Source of the DNA: UBA2336 sp965227265
GTDB lineage: Bacteria > Bacteroidota > Bacteroidia > Cytophagales > Cyclobacteriaceae
Direction: 5' to 3'
Assembly: GCA_965227265.1 (NCBI GenBank)
Contig: OZ245738.1
Span: 1,922,001 to 1,986,000, forward strand
DNA length: 64,000 nt
Shown: in pieces, positions 16,085 to 25,881 of the stretch
How the letters are laid out: each line of letters starts with the position of its first letter
Numbering within the stretch: position 1 is the first letter of the stretch
The notes under the pieces: generated by a model
Told to the model about the DNA's origin: nothing
Databases searched by the model: none
The model's input: only the letters and a program-made list of their open reading frames with translations
Position numbers and translations under genes: made by a program

Positions 16085-17392
16085 ATGAATAAATATCTCT
16101 TGATTTTTGTTTTACTGCTGATTGCTAACAACTCATCATTCTCTCAAATACAAACCACAAAACTCGACAGCCTATTCAATGCACTCGATGCACACGATCT
16201 TGCATCAGGAAGTCTTACCATCTTGAAAGAAGGAAAAGTAGTGTATCAAAAAGCTGTGGGTTTCTCCTACCGCTTCCCTGCTGCACAAACCAAATCCATT
16301 ACACAAACCCGGTATCGGATAGGATCTGTTACTAAAATGATTACAGCAGTAATGATCTTTCAACTGATAGAAGAAAAGAAGATTAATCTCGATCAAAAGT
16401 TAAGCGCTTACTTTCCAGACATTCCGAACGCTGATAAAATTACCATTACTCAAATGCTCAGCCACCGAAGCGGATTACACGACTACACAAAAGATACCGG
16501 CTTTAATAATTGGATGAACAAGCCTAAATCTAAAGCAGAAATGCTGCAACTAATTCGTGAAAAAGGTTCAGATTTTGAGCCGGATAGCAAAGCAGATTAT
16601 TCCAACAGTAATTATCTGTTGCTCGGTTATATTCTAGAAAAAGTTACCGGCAAACCATACGAAGCCAATCTAAAAGATCGCATAGTTTTAAGAATAGCCT
16701 TAAAGAATACATATGTAGCTAAGGCAATAAATCCTGTCAATAATGAAAGTACTTCTTACAAGTATGCCAATGGCAACTGGAATTCAGTAACCGAAACTGA
16801 TCCAACCATTCATGCCGGTGCAGGGGCAATTGTCTCGACTTCCGGTGATCTTGTGATTTTTATCGATGCATTATTCAACGAAAAGCTGATTAAAAAATCA
16901 AGTCTCGAAAATATGATATCCATAACAGATGAATATGGTAGGGGAATATTTCCCTATAATCATGGCTCAATAAAAGGTTACGGTCATAATGGCCGTATTG
17001 AAGAGTTCTACACTGCGCTTCGGTATTTTCCTGAAAGCAAATTATCAGTCGCCTACATTACCAACGGAATAAATTTTCCAAGAATTGATATCCTGGAAGG
17101 AGTTTTAAAAAGTTGCTTCAACGAAAATCCTGAAATACCATTCTCAAAAACTTGCAGTAAGCCTGATCAATACATTGGTTTATATACAGCAGAACATATG
17201 CCTGGCGTAGATATTACAATTGAAAACCAAAAGCTTATTGCCAAAACACAAGGCGCTGCATTTGAACTAGAGCCGGTCTCAGAAAATTATTTTATGCACA
17301 CTCCAACCGGCTATTACTTTGACTTTACCCCTTCAGACAATGCCTTACGCATCAAAGAAACCGATAATGTATACTATCTAAAAAGGAAATAA
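16085..17392 (+). CDS. Exported serine hydrolase (class C beta-lactamase fold)
   Basis: A 435-residue exported enzyme. The signal peptide covers residues 1-20 (LLIFVLLLIANNSSFS). The serine beta-lactamase/D-alanyl-D-alanine carboxypeptidase-like domain has the SxxK motif SVTK at 81-84, the tyrosine motif YSN at 172-174, and HNG near residue 306 as the third motif. The last ~80 residues form a small beta domain common in these proteins (YIGLYTAEHMPGVDITIENQ). Probably a periplasmic esterase or peptidase; true beta-lactamase activity is not implied. It sits between a terminator and rnz, breaking up a frequent STAS-rnz pair. Confidence 0.85.
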   Translation: MNKYLLIFVLLLIANNSSFSQIQTTKLDSLFNALDAHDLASGSLTILKEGKVVYQKAVGFSYRFPAAQTKSITQTRYRIGSVTKMITAVMIFQLIEEKKINLDQKLSAYFPDIPNADKITITQMLSHRSGLHDYTKDTGFNNWMNKPKSKAEMLQLIREKGSDFEPDSKADYSNSNYLLLGYILEKVTGKPYEANLKDRIVLRIALKNTYVAKAINPVNNESTSYKYANGNWNSVTETDPTIHAGAGAIVSTSGDLVIFIDALFNEKLIKKSSLENMISITDEYGRGIFPYNHGSIKGYGHNGRIEEFYTALRYFPESKLSVAYITNGINFPRIDILEGVLKSCFNENPEIPFSKTCSKPDQYIGLYTAEHMPGVDITIENQKLIAKTQGAAFELEPVSENYFMHTPTGYYFDFTPSDNALRIKETDNVYYLKRK

Positions 17393-17419
17393 TTACCTTA
17401 CTTCGACTTGATTTAATTC

Positions 17420-18337
17420 TTGGCCTTCAAAATTACCATATTAGGTTCCAGCGGTGCCGTTCCAGCGTACGGCCGAATGCCATCGGCACAATACATTGAA
17501 GTTGAGAACAATTACTTCTTGATCGATTGCGCGGAAGGCACTCAGCTTCAGATCATGAAATATGACCTGAACATGCACCGCATTGATCATATTTTCATTT
17601 CGCATCTGCATGGCGATCATTACCTGGGCTTGATGGGGTTGCTTTTTACGCTTCATCTGAACAAACGTAAGACTGATCTTCATGTTTACAGTCACCAAGG
17701 TCTGGATGAGATTATTACCCTTCAACTCAAACATTCAAAATCTGCGCTTAATTATAAGATAATCTTTCATCAGCTGACACCGGGAAAGAAAGAAGTAATT
17801 TTTGAAAACAAGTTTGTTACAGTCGAAACCATTCCGCTCCTGCACAAGCTTGATTGTTCAGGTTTCCTGATCCGAGAAAAGCAAAAGCCCCGGAGAATCG
17901 ATAAGGAGTTACTGCCTGAAAATATTTCATTTTCGCAGTTAAACAAATTAAAAGCGGGTGACGATTTAGTGGATGAAGAAGGTAAAGTTCTTTACAAGAA
18001 TGAAGCAATAACGCTTTCGCCCCGAAAATCAAGAAGCTATGCGTATTGCTCCGATACACAATACTTTGAAGATATCATTGAACAGGTAAAAGATATCGAT
18101 GTCCTATATCATGAAGCAACTTTTATGGAAGAGGAAGCCGATAAAGCGGTTGAAACGATGCACAGTACTGTGAAGCAAGCTGCTACGATTGCCTTAAAGG
18201 CCAATCCAGTAAGGTTGCTGATCGGTCATTTCTCGGCCCGGTATAAAGATTTGATCCCGGTAATTGATGAGGCCAAACGTGTATTTCCCAATACATATCT
18301 TGCCTTAGAGGGCGAAACCTTTACGATTGAAGATTAA
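17420..18337 (+). CDS. rnz: Ribonuclease Z
   Basis: A 305-residue tRNA 3'-processing endonuclease of the metallo-beta-lactamase fold. Zinc ligands are visible in SHLHGDH (residues 61-67), the exosite region between the two halves is present, and the late motifs YCSDTQYFED, YHEATFM and LIGHFSARY supply further ligands. The start is TTG at 17420 (LAFKITILGSSGAVP): this gives the standard N-terminus and no ATG lies nearby. The queuosine transporter gene starts 1 base after its stop, so the two are likely co-transcribed. Matures tRNA 3' ends in the cytoplasm. Confidence 0.94.
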   Translation: MAFKITILGSSGAVPAYGRMPSAQYIEVENNYFLIDCAEGTQLQIMKYDLNMHRIDHIFISHLHGDHYLGLMGLLFTLHLNKRKTDLHVYSHQGLDEIITLQLKHSKSALNYKIIFHQLTPGKKEVIFENKFVTVETIPLLHKLDCSGFLIREKQKPRRIDKELLPENISFSQLNKLKAGDDLVDEEGKVLYKNEAITLSPRKSRSYAYCSDTQYFEDIIEQVKDIDVLYHEATFMEEEADKAVETMHSTVKQAATIALKANPVRLLIGHFSARYKDLIPVIDEAKRVFPNTYLALEGETFTIED

Positions 18338-18338
18338 T

Positions 18339-19118
18339 ATGGAGCCAACGCTGGAACAAAAGAAACACCGACTGTTTGTAATTCTATCGGGAATATTCAT
18401 AACCAATGCGCTGCTCGCAGAGATGATTGGTGTGAAGATTTTCTCCTTCGAGCAAACCTTTGGAATGAATCCGGCACAGATTAATATTCTCGGATTCACG
18501 ATGGATTTTAATTTGACTGCTGGTGTTGTAATCTGGCCGGTCGTTTTTATTACTACGGATTTAATCAATGAATACTTCGGAAAACCGGGTGTAAAAAGGA
18601 TCAGTTATTTAACCGCAGGCTTAATTGCTTATGCATTTATTGTAATCTTTCTCACCATGCTACTCTCCCCTGCCGATTTCTGGCATTACACAAAAGGTTC
18701 GGATGGAAGCATTGTAAATATGGACATAGCATTCAATAAAATCTTTGGCCAGGGTCAGCGGATTATTATCGGCTCATTAACTGCATTTATCATAGGTCAA
18801 CTTACAGATGTTTTTGTTTTTCAAAAATTGAAACGCATAACTGGCAATAAGTATTTATGGTTACGGTCAACCGGATCAACACTTGTCTCTCAATTTATTG
18901 ACAGCTTTGTAGTATTGTTCATTGCCTTTTATGGAGTGTTTACAAACTCACAGATCGTAGCGATTGGGATTACGAACTACATCTACAAATTCATTATTGC
19001 AATTGCGTTAACTCCACTTATCTATCTTGGGCACTCCATCATTGATAAATACTTAGGAAAAGAACATGCTGAGAAAATCTCTGCTGAAGCAACGGAGAAA
19101 AGTCAAGGATTTTTTTAA
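18339..19118 (+). CDS. yhhQ: Queuosine precursor transporter
   Basis: A 259-residue inner-membrane protein of the YhhQ family (vitamin-uptake ECF-like fold), importing 7-deazaguanine precursors for tRNA queuosine. Six hydrophobic segments are visible, with the family motifs TTDLINEYFGKPGVKR near residue 75 and GSTLVSQFIDSFVVLFIAFYG near residue 185. I use ATG at 18339, 1 base after the rnz stop; an in-frame TTG at 18327 would overlap rnz and is less likely. It ends in a 4-base tail-to-tail overlap with the methyltransferase gene. Pairing with RNase Z gives a tRNA-maturation theme. Confidence 0.9.
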   Translation: MEPTLEQKKHRLFVILSGIFITNALLAEMIGVKIFSFEQTFGMNPAQINILGFTMDFNLTAGVVIWPVVFITTDLINEYFGKPGVKRISYLTAGLIAYAFIVIFLTMLLSPADFWHYTKGSDGSIVNMDIAFNKIFGQGQRIIIGSLTAFIIGQLTDVFVFQKLKRITGNKYLWLRSTGSTLVSQFIDSFVVLFIAFYGVFTNSQIVAIGITNYIYKFIIAIALTPLIYLGHSIIDKYLGKEHAEKISAEATEKSQGFF

Positions 19119-19855
19119 CATCTTCGGATATTATCCAAAATCACGGCAGTAGCGATGGCTGCATTCAACGATTCAGCTTTACCGTATTGTGGTATCGTGA
19201 TCTTATGCGTTACGAACTTCTCTACTTCACTTGAAATTCCATTAGCCTCATTACCAACAACCAAAATCCCTCCTTTTGCAAACTTGAACGTGTGTGCATT
19301 TTCACCGTTTAGAAACGTGCCATAAACTGGAATTTTATTTGCACTCAAAAAATCAACCAAGTTTGCATAGTGAACTTGTATCCGTGCAAACGAGCCCATG
19401 CTGGATTGAATAACTTTACTATTATAAATATCCGCTGTTTCTTCTGAGACAATGATTTTTTTAATACCATACCAATCTGCAGTCCGGAGAATTGTTCCCA
19501 GATTTCCAGGATCACGAATATCATCGAGCATAATCACAAACTCATCGGTGTTAACACTGAATGCAGAATTTTCCGGAATCGATACGATGGCGAGCGCTGC
19601 ATTATTAGTGCTATATTCACCTAATGAAGCCAGCTCATCTTCTTTCACTTCCACAAGATAACCTTTGTACTGATTCAATGCGGATTCTTGCCGGTTGATA
19701 AAGTCATGGGTTGCATACAATTCCTGAATCTGTAATGTTGACTTCAGCGTCTCCAGAACACTTTTTTCACCCTCTACCACAAAACATTGCTCCTGTTTTC
19801 GGTATTTCTTTAATTGCAAAGATTTTATGAATTTGATCCTGGCTTTGGAAAGCAT
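19115..19855 (-). CDS. TrmH/SpoU-family RNA 2'-O-methyltransferase
   Basis: A 246-residue SPOUT methyltransferase. The N-terminal ~95 residues form a substrate-binding domain (KARIKFIKSLQLKKYRKQEQ, FVVEGEKSVLE). The catalytic domain has motif 1 MLDDIRDPGNLGTILRTADW, motif 2 GGILVVGNEANGIS and motif 3 ITIPQYGKAESLNAAIATAV, which form the S-adenosylmethionine-binding knot. Ribose methylation of 23S rRNA or tRNA is likely; the exact position cannot be told. Divergent from the TamL gene with start codons only 10 bases apart. Confidence 0.92.
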   Translation of the reverse strand: MLSKARIKFIKSLQLKKYRKQEQCFVVEGEKSVLETLKSTLQIQELYATHDFINRQESALNQYKGYLVEVKEDELASLGEYSTNNAALAIVSIPENSAFSVNTDEFVIMLDDIRDPGNLGTILRTADWYGIKKIIVSEETADIYNSKVIQSSMGSFARIQVHYANLVDFLSANKIPVYGTFLNGENAHTFKFAKGGILVVGNEANGISSEVEKFVTHKITIPQYGKAESLNAAIATAVILDNIRRC

Positions 19856-19865
19856 TTTTTGACCT

Positions 19866-22325
19866 TTGATACTCTCGAAAAATAGATATTATTTAGTTCT
19901 TTTCTCAGTTTTGCTTCTGCTGCAAGGGTGTACAGGTACTCGGTATCTTAAAGAAAACGAGCAGTTGCTTTATCGGCAGAAAGTAAAGGGCCAGCCGAAA
20001 GACATCAACGAAAGCACACTTAAAGATCTCTTTGCCCAAAAAGAAAATCAAAAGGCATTTGGCAGGCTTCCGTTAACTCCGCGCTGGGTTCATTATTGGG
20101 GAAAGAAGAATTATGATCCGAAAAAGTATGAAAAGAAGATTGCCAAGATTGAAAAAAAGTACAATGCCAAGATCGCAAAGGCAAAATCGGACAACAAGGT
20201 TAATAACCTGCTTTTCACCAAGCAAAGCAAAATAGATAAGCAGACCGACAAGATTCAAAATGGCAACTTTCGTATGCAGTGGGTTGAGCCGATTGTTGTG
20301 TACGATTCTGCAGCAACCGATCTAACCGTTGTGAAGTTTAAAGATTATTTATTCTCCAATGGCTATTTTAATAACGATGTTGATGTTAGCAAAGAATCAA
20401 AAGGAAAAAAGAAAGTCATTATAACATATACAGTTCGTGCCAGTCGGCCCTATAGAATTGATACTGTATTCTATCGGGTGCCCGATACAGCCATCTATAG
20501 TCTATTAACAAAAAATAAATCTGCCAGCTATCTGGTAAGGGGGCAGCGTTACCGTCAGGATAATTTTACCAAAGAGCGTGAACGAATTGATCTTTTACTA
20601 AAGGATAATGGTTATTTTGATTTTAGTCGCCAATACGTGGAATACGAAACCGATACAGCTTACCGGCCGAACAGAAGAGTTGGTGTACAAATAATTATTA
20701 ACGACCCCGCTAAACGAGGATATCATAAAAAATTTTTCATTGATGAAGTTAATTTCACAACCGATGCTGGGATTGCACCTCCTTCCGTAAACGCGCTTCG
20801 CACAAAACGAACTTCCCGAGGTGTTAACTTTCAATACTTCGAAAAGAAATACAGCCTAAAAGTGTTAGGTCAACGTGTGTTTATTGCGCCCGGTCAGCAA
20901 TACAGTCGCAAGCAAACCTTCGATACACAACGTCAGTTGGCCAACTTAAACAACTTTAAGTTTGTAAACGTAAACTACGACACTTCAGGGGGCAAGTTCA
21001 TTGCAAACATTTTCACAAGTTCGCTGGATCGATACCAATGGTCAAATGAGATAGGCTTAAGCGTTACGCAAGGTTTTCCTGGTCCTTTCTATAGCTTAAA
21101 CTTTCTCAAGCGAAATATCTTCAAAGGATTAGAGAATTTTGAAATGAACGGTCGTCTTGGATATGAGGGGGTCATTTCTGCTACTTCTTCTACTGCAACC
21201 AGTCTAAGTGTTTATCGGAGCATTGAAGCAGGAATTAACGCTTCGATATCTTTTCCGCAGTTTCTGATTCCATTGAGTGATGACGTACGCTATAGATTAG
21301 GTCGTGTCAACCCTCGAACACGAGTCCAGGTTGGCTATACCTATACAAATCGACCTGAATATCAACGAAGAGCTACATCCGCCAACCTTACCTATAGTTG
21401 GGATAATCAACGCATCAGGCGGTATGATTTCACGGTAGTGAACTTGAGTGTTATTAACTCAAAAACGGATCAGGACTTTCAGGATTTTTTGGTTGAACAG
21501 CAGCAGAAATACGGCAACCCACTTATCTACTCATTCAACTCATCGTTTGTCAGCAGTATGATCTTTGCCATGACCTGGAACTTTAATAATTATGGAAGTC
21601 CGGGTACAACGTCTGCGTTTTTTCGGTGGGCAGTAGAAAGCGGTGGAACCATTCAAAACCTGATTGATATTTCTGCGGAAGGTCTTCAAAAATTTAAATA
21701 CCTGCGTGCGAACGTGGATTTCAGAAGAGTAAAAGTGCTTGACAAAACTACCATGCTTGCTTATCGCTTTAATGCAGGTGTTGCCTATGCGTATGGCGAT
21801 ACAACCAAAGCCCTTCCGTATGAAAAGTATTTCTTCGCGGGCGGAAGCAATAGTATCCGAGCGTGGAGACCAAGACGATTAGGCCAAGGTTCATTTAAAC
21901 CTGATAAAAGCGAAGATGTATCACAAGATGGTTTATACAATTATCAGTTTGAAAAGCCGGGGGATATTTTGCTGGAGGGAAGTGTAGAAATCCGCAAAAA
22001 AATCTTTGGATTTGTTGAAGGTGCAGTATTTATCGATGCCGGAAACGTTTGGACATTTAAGCCTTTGGGTGATAATAATGAAGACAAAGGTAATTCGGAG
22101 TTCAAGCTCAATCGATTTACGCAGGAGATTGGTGTAGGTACAGGGTTTGGATTACGATTCAACTTTTCGTTTTTGATTCTCCGTTTTGATGTAGGCATTA
22201 AAGCTTATGATCCCGCCCGAGATGAAGGTGAAAAATTTGTGCTCAATAAGATGAGATTCTTCAGGCCGTACACAACACATAACGAACCGGTAATCTATAA
22301 CATTGGGATCGGCTATTCGTTCTAG
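19866..22325 (+). CDS. tamL: TamL-type Omp85 outer-membrane assembly lipoprotein
   Basis: An 819-residue outer-membrane protein of the BamA/TamA superfamily. The N-terminus is a lipoprotein signal with lipobox LLLQGC (Cys22), the mark of the Bacteroidota TamL variant. A charged linker with many lysines (residues 85-130) is followed by POTRA-like domains to about residue 400, and a 16-strand beta-barrel in the C-terminal half with FFAGGSNSIRAWRPRRLG (the conserved barrel-lumen R motif) near residue 660. The last residues (YNIGIGYSF) end in an aromatic, as expected for a barrel. The start is TTG at 19866; no ATG is available before the signal peptide. Confidence 0.9.
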   Translation: MILSKNRYYLVLFSVLLLLQGCTGTRYLKENEQLLYRQKVKGQPKDINESTLKDLFAQKENQKAFGRLPLTPRWVHYWGKKNYDPKKYEKKIAKIEKKYNAKIAKAKSDNKVNNLLFTKQSKIDKQTDKIQNGNFRMQWVEPIVVYDSAATDLTVVKFKDYLFSNGYFNNDVDVSKESKGKKKVIITYTVRASRPYRIDTVFYRVPDTAIYSLLTKNKSASYLVRGQRYRQDNFTKERERIDLLLKDNGYFDFSRQYVEYETDTAYRPNRRVGVQIIINDPAKRGYHKKFFIDEVNFTTDAGIAPPSVNALRTKRTSRGVNFQYFEKKYSLKVLGQRVFIAPGQQYSRKQTFDTQRQLANLNNFKFVNVNYDTSGGKFIANIFTSSLDRYQWSNEIGLSVTQGFPGPFYSLNFLKRNIFKGLENFEMNGRLGYEGVISATSSTATSLSVYRSIEAGINASISFPQFLIPLSDDVRYRLGRVNPRTRVQVGYTYTNRPEYQRRATSANLTYSWDNQRIRRYDFTVVNLSVINSKTDQDFQDFLVEQQQKYGNPLIYSFNSSFVSSMIFAMTWNFNNYGSPGTTSAFFRWAVESGGTIQNLIDISAEGLQKFKYLRANVDFRRVKVLDKTTMLAYRFNAGVAYAYGDTTKALPYEKYFFAGGSNSIRAWRPRRLGQGSFKPDKSEDVSQDGLYNYQFEKPGDILLEGSVEIRKKIFGFVEGAVFIDAGNVWTFKPLGDNNEDKGNSEFKLNRFTQEIGVGTGFGLRFNFSFLILRFDVGIKAYDPARDEGEKFVLNKMRFFRPYTTHNEPVIYNIGIGYSF

Positions 22326-24418
22326 TAGTTGAGCAGCTTTTCAAGCTCCGCAAAAACTTTATCGCTGTTGGGCAGCATCATTTTCTCCAGATCGATATTA
22401 AGCGGAACTGCCGGAAGGTTTACTGCGCCTACTGTCCATACAGGAGCATCTAAATTTTTAAAACACACTTGTGAGATTCGGCCAGCCAATGATTCAGCGA
22501 ACGAATTATGTATAGGTTCTTCCGTTAATACCATCGCCCGACCATGTATCTTAACAGACTCTTGCACAGCTTCCCAATCCAACGGATTAAGTGTTCTTAA
22601 ATCCATAATCTCCACACGACCTTTAAATTTCTTCGATGCTTCTTTTGCCCAATAAATGCCCATGCCGTAGGTTATAATCACCGAACTCTCTCCTGCCTGC
22701 ACATATTTGTCATCAGCTTTCTGGACAATGTTTGCTTTTCCCAGCGGGATAATATAATCCTCATCAGGTTCGATAGTTTTCGCTTCAGTTGTACCGGGTA
22801 CTTTTGACCAATACAAACCCTTATGTTCCAGCAAAACAACCGGATTAGGATCATAGAAGGATGCCTTGAGCAACCCTTTCATATCTGCAGCATTGGAAGG
22901 ATACACAACTTTAATTCCACTGATCGTTAGCAAAGCCGATTCAACACTTCCTGAATGATATGGTCCGCCTCCACCGTACGCACCAATCGGAACGCGAATA
23001 AGCGATTGTATTGGGAACTGACCTTTAGACAGATAACAGCTTTTTGAAAGCTCCTCCACGAGTTGGTTCATTCCTGGCCAGATGTAATCAGCAAACTGAA
23101 TCTCAACTATAGGTTTAGCGCCTACGGCCGACATACCGGCTGTTGAACCAACGATGTATGCTTCCTGAATAGGCGTATTGAACACACGCTCATCACCGTA
23201 CTTTTGTGCAAGCGTTGCAGCTTCACGAAAAACTCCGCCTAATCTTCGTCCTACATCTTGTCCGTAAAACAATGCTTCCGGATGTTTCTTTAAGATTTCA
23301 TCCACTGCATGAAGTGCAGCATCCACCATTACAACTTTTTCGCCACCCTTCGGAGACCGGATTCCTTTCTCCTCTATAACAGGCGTTGGTGCAAACTCAT
23401 GTGTATTGAAATCAGAAACTTCAGGATCAGGTGAGCTTAACGATTTGTTATATTCAGATTCAACGAATGTTGCAGCTTTCTCCTTTATTGTCGTAAGAAC
23501 ACTTTCTTCAACATGTTCTAATAAATGCTTCGCAAGCTTAACCAAGGGATCATCTTGTTGATGCAGATCAAGGTTATCTCCACGATACCATTCTTTTCGC
23601 ACACCCGATGTATGGTGGCCCAACAAAGGACATTTTGCATGAACGAGTATGGGAGCACGTTTCTTTCGAACGTATTCAATTGCTTTACTTAATCCTTCAA
23701 ATGAGTCCGAGAAATCTGAACCATCTACGCGCATCCGTTCCAGTCCTTTGAATCCCGCTGCGTATTCATATGCATCCATGGCGCGCATTTCGTTGCCCAT
23801 AGCAGAGATACTCCAATCATTATCCTGTATAAGATATAAGATTGGAAGTTTTTTAAGTACTGCCATCTGGAATGCTTCTGCAACTTCACCTTCTGTAACC
23901 GAGCCATCTCCAAGTGAGCAAATCACAATCGGGTTATTTTTTCCCTTTAATAGTTTTTGCGCTTCGAGGTATGAGATTCCATGCGCCATTCCAGTAGCCG
24001 GTATTGCCTGCATTCCGGTAGCAGAACTTTGATGCGGTATTAATGGAAACCCTTCACGCTTTAAAGATGGATGCCCGTAATAGGTTCTCCCTCCAGAGAA
24101 AGGATCATCGCGTTTAGCCATTAATTGCATCATCAATTCGTGTGGCTGTAATCCCATCGCGAGCAACATGGATTCATCACGATAGTAAAGCGAAGCAAAG
24201 TCGTACGGTTTTAATTGTAATCCCGCGGCAAGTTGAATAGCCTCATGACCTCTTGAGGTACTATGAACGTATTTACTGCATACCTCACGGTTCTCTTCGT
24301 AGGTTTCAGCCATGCGTCTGGCTACGCACATCAGCTCATACGCCTTTATTAAAACATCCGGGGAGAGTGCAGCTTTATGAGATTTAGCTTTCGGCTTGGG
24401 TTGAACCGTTTCAGACAT
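22322..24418 (-). CDS. 2-oxoacid dehydrogenase E1, fused alpha and beta subunits
   Basis: A 698-residue thiamine-diphosphate enzyme with both E1 halves in one chain. The alpha half (residues 20-340) has the ThDP motif GDGSVTEG from residue 170 to Asn200. The beta half starts near residue 358 (VVMVDAALHAVDEIL) with the usual QDVGRRLGGVF, IVEIQFADYIWPGMNQLV and VKIHGRAMVLTEEP segments. It resembles branched-chain 2-oxoisovalerate dehydrogenase more than pyruvate dehydrogenase. E2 and E3 are not in the window. Its 3' end overlaps the tamL 3' end by 4 bases on the other strand. A palindrome lies 18 bases upstream of the start. Confidence 0.9.
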   Translation of the reverse strand: MSETVQPKPKAKSHKAALSPDVLIKAYELMCVARRMAETYEENREVCSKYVHSTSRGHEAIQLAAGLQLKPYDFASLYYRDESMLLAMGLQPHELMMQLMAKRDDPFSGGRTYYGHPSLKREGFPLIPHQSSATGMQAIPATGMAHGISYLEAQKLLKGKNNPIVICSLGDGSVTEGEVAEAFQMAVLKKLPILYLIQDNDWSISAMGNEMRAMDAYEYAAGFKGLERMRVDGSDFSDSFEGLSKAIEYVRKKRAPILVHAKCPLLGHHTSGVRKEWYRGDNLDLHQQDDPLVKLAKHLLEHVEESVLTTIKEKAATFVESEYNKSLSSPDPEVSDFNTHEFAPTPVIEEKGIRSPKGGEKVVMVDAALHAVDEILKKHPEALFYGQDVGRRLGGVFREAATLAQKYGDERVFNTPIQEAYIVGSTAGMSAVGAKPIVEIQFADYIWPGMNQLVEELSKSCYLSKGQFPIQSLIRVPIGAYGGGGPYHSGSVESALLTISGIKVVYPSNAADMKGLLKASFYDPNPVVLLEHKGLYWSKVPGTTEAKTIEPDEDYIIPLGKANIVQKADDKYVQAGESSVIITYGMGIYWAKEASKKFKGRVEIMDLRTLNPLDWEAVQESVKIHGRAMVLTEEPIHNSFAESLAGRISQVCFKNLDAPVWTVGAVNLPAVPLNIDLEKMMLPNSDKVFAELEKLLNY

Positions 24419-24436
24419 TTTCCATGATCAGATTGA

Positions 24437-24461
24437 CGCTTAAAGATATAGAATTTAAGCG
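24437..24461. promoter_or_regulatory. Palindrome upstream of the E1 gene
   Basis: Perfect 8-bp inverted repeat CGCTTAAA-N9-TTTAAGCG, 18 bases before the E1 start. There is no T-run after it on either strand, so it is not an intrinsic terminator; a repressor operator is more likely. A weak -7-like TATCTTTA on the minus strand overlaps it. Confidence 0.4.
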
Positions 24462-24505
24462 ATTCAAACGGTTGAAATGATTATTCAAAAGCTAACTTAC
24501 TGGGA

Positions 24506-25843
24506 TCAAATGGCCTTATTTTTCCACTTGCCGGAACGCAAATAAAAATACGCCATGCTAAACATCGATATCCAATAAACCCATTCGGATAACCAGCCCC
24601 ACGTAATCGGAAGGTTTAAATATTCTAAAACGATATAGACGTAAGCACAATACACGACAATGGTGATTGACTCAATCGTCAGGTTAACTACAGTGTTACC
24701 TGTACCGGTCACTGAGTTTAACCAAACTGTTCCAACAGACATAAGCAAAAGCGCTACCGATACAATTCTAACGACTGGAATTGCCTCTGCAATAAATTCA
24801 GGGCCCTGGCCATAGAAACCCAAAAACCAATGCGGCACAAGGTTGAGTACAATAAAAATTACTCCCGATATAGACAGACTGATCCCTGCAATACGCTTAA
24901 CCAATCCGATCACTTCGTCCTGACGACCTTGCCCGATAATATTACTCACCATTGTATTGGCTGTAGCCGCAAACGACCAGGCAAAAATTCCAAACAAGCC
25001 AAAAATATTTCGCATGGTGTTTGATATCGCAAGCGCTCTTGCTCCGTGATGTTCCACCAGGATATAAAAGTATTCCCAACTGGCGATGCTGATCGCATAC
25101 TGAGCAATCAAAGGTGATGATTGAATCAGGATGATTTTAAATACAGATCTATCAAGCTTAACGTTATCAAAGAATGAAAATGTTTTATGTAAATTTTTAA
25201 TTCGAATGATGGCATAGATAACAATCAAACCCGTTGCTTCGGCAATAATGGACGCATATGCTGCACCATTAAAACCAATTTCAGGCATTCCTAATTTTCC
25301 ATAGATAAGTCCATAATCAAGAAAAATATTTGTTAATGCTTCTGCAAGCGTTCCCCAAACCAAAAATTTAGTTTGATTCACTCCTACCAACAAAGCATTC
25401 CGCATTACATATAAATACAGAAATGGCAAGCCCCATATCCTGATTAATAGAAAATCAATCACCTGATCGGCAATTGCAGGGTTATGAATAAGTGAACGCA
25501 GAACGACAGGAGCAAATGCATACGTTGTGAGAATTCCAAGCGCTGCAATAGCCAGCGCAACCCAAACACCATGATAGAATATCCGACCGATTTCTTTCGG
25601 CAAACCCTGCCCTGCTCTTCGTGCGATTAACGCCTGCAAGCCATTATTCAATCCGTTACCAATAACTGCGAAGATGAGGTAATAAACTCCAGTAATACCT
25701 GCGCTGGCCAACTCATTCTCGCCAAGTGCACCCAGGAAAATGTTGTTGGTAATAAAGTTGATCTGCGGAACAAGCATAGCCAAGGAAATCGGCAAGGCCA
25801 TTCCTAAAATCTGACGGTATCCTGTATTAAGCTGCAGTTCCAT
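24506..25843 (-). CDS. MATE-family efflux transporter
   Basis: A 445-residue inner-membrane protein with 12 hydrophobic segments in two related halves, the MATE plan. Characteristic are IFLGALGENELASAGITG near residue 32 and a matching second-half segment (NIFGLFGIFAWSFAATANTMVSNIIGQG) near residue 285. It exports organic cations or drugs by Na+ or H+ antiport. It follows the ArsC-like gene by 38 bases on the same strand and may be read through from it. Substrate unknown. Confidence 0.9.
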   Translation of the reverse strand: MELQLNTGYRQILGMALPISLAMLVPQINFITNNIFLGALGENELASAGITGVYYLIFAVIGNGLNNGLQALIARRAGQGLPKEIGRIFYHGVWVALAIAALGILTTYAFAPVVLRSLIHNPAIADQVIDFLLIRIWGLPFLYLYVMRNALLVGVNQTKFLVWGTLAEALTNIFLDYGLIYGKLGMPEIGFNGAAYASIIAEATGLIVIYAIIRIKNLHKTFSFFDNVKLDRSVFKIILIQSSPLIAQYAISIASWEYFYILVEHHGARALAISNTMRNIFGLFGIFAWSFAATANTMVSNIIGQGRQDEVIGLVKRIAGISLSISGVIFIVLNLVPHWFLGFYGQGPEFIAEAIPVVRIVSVALLLMSVGTVWLNSVTGTGNTVVNLTIESITIVVYCAYVYIVLEYLNLPITWGWLSEWVYWISMFSMAYFYLRSGKWKNKAI

Positions 25844-25881
25844 AAAAGCGCTGCAAAGCTAACAGAAATTAAAGATTAAGA

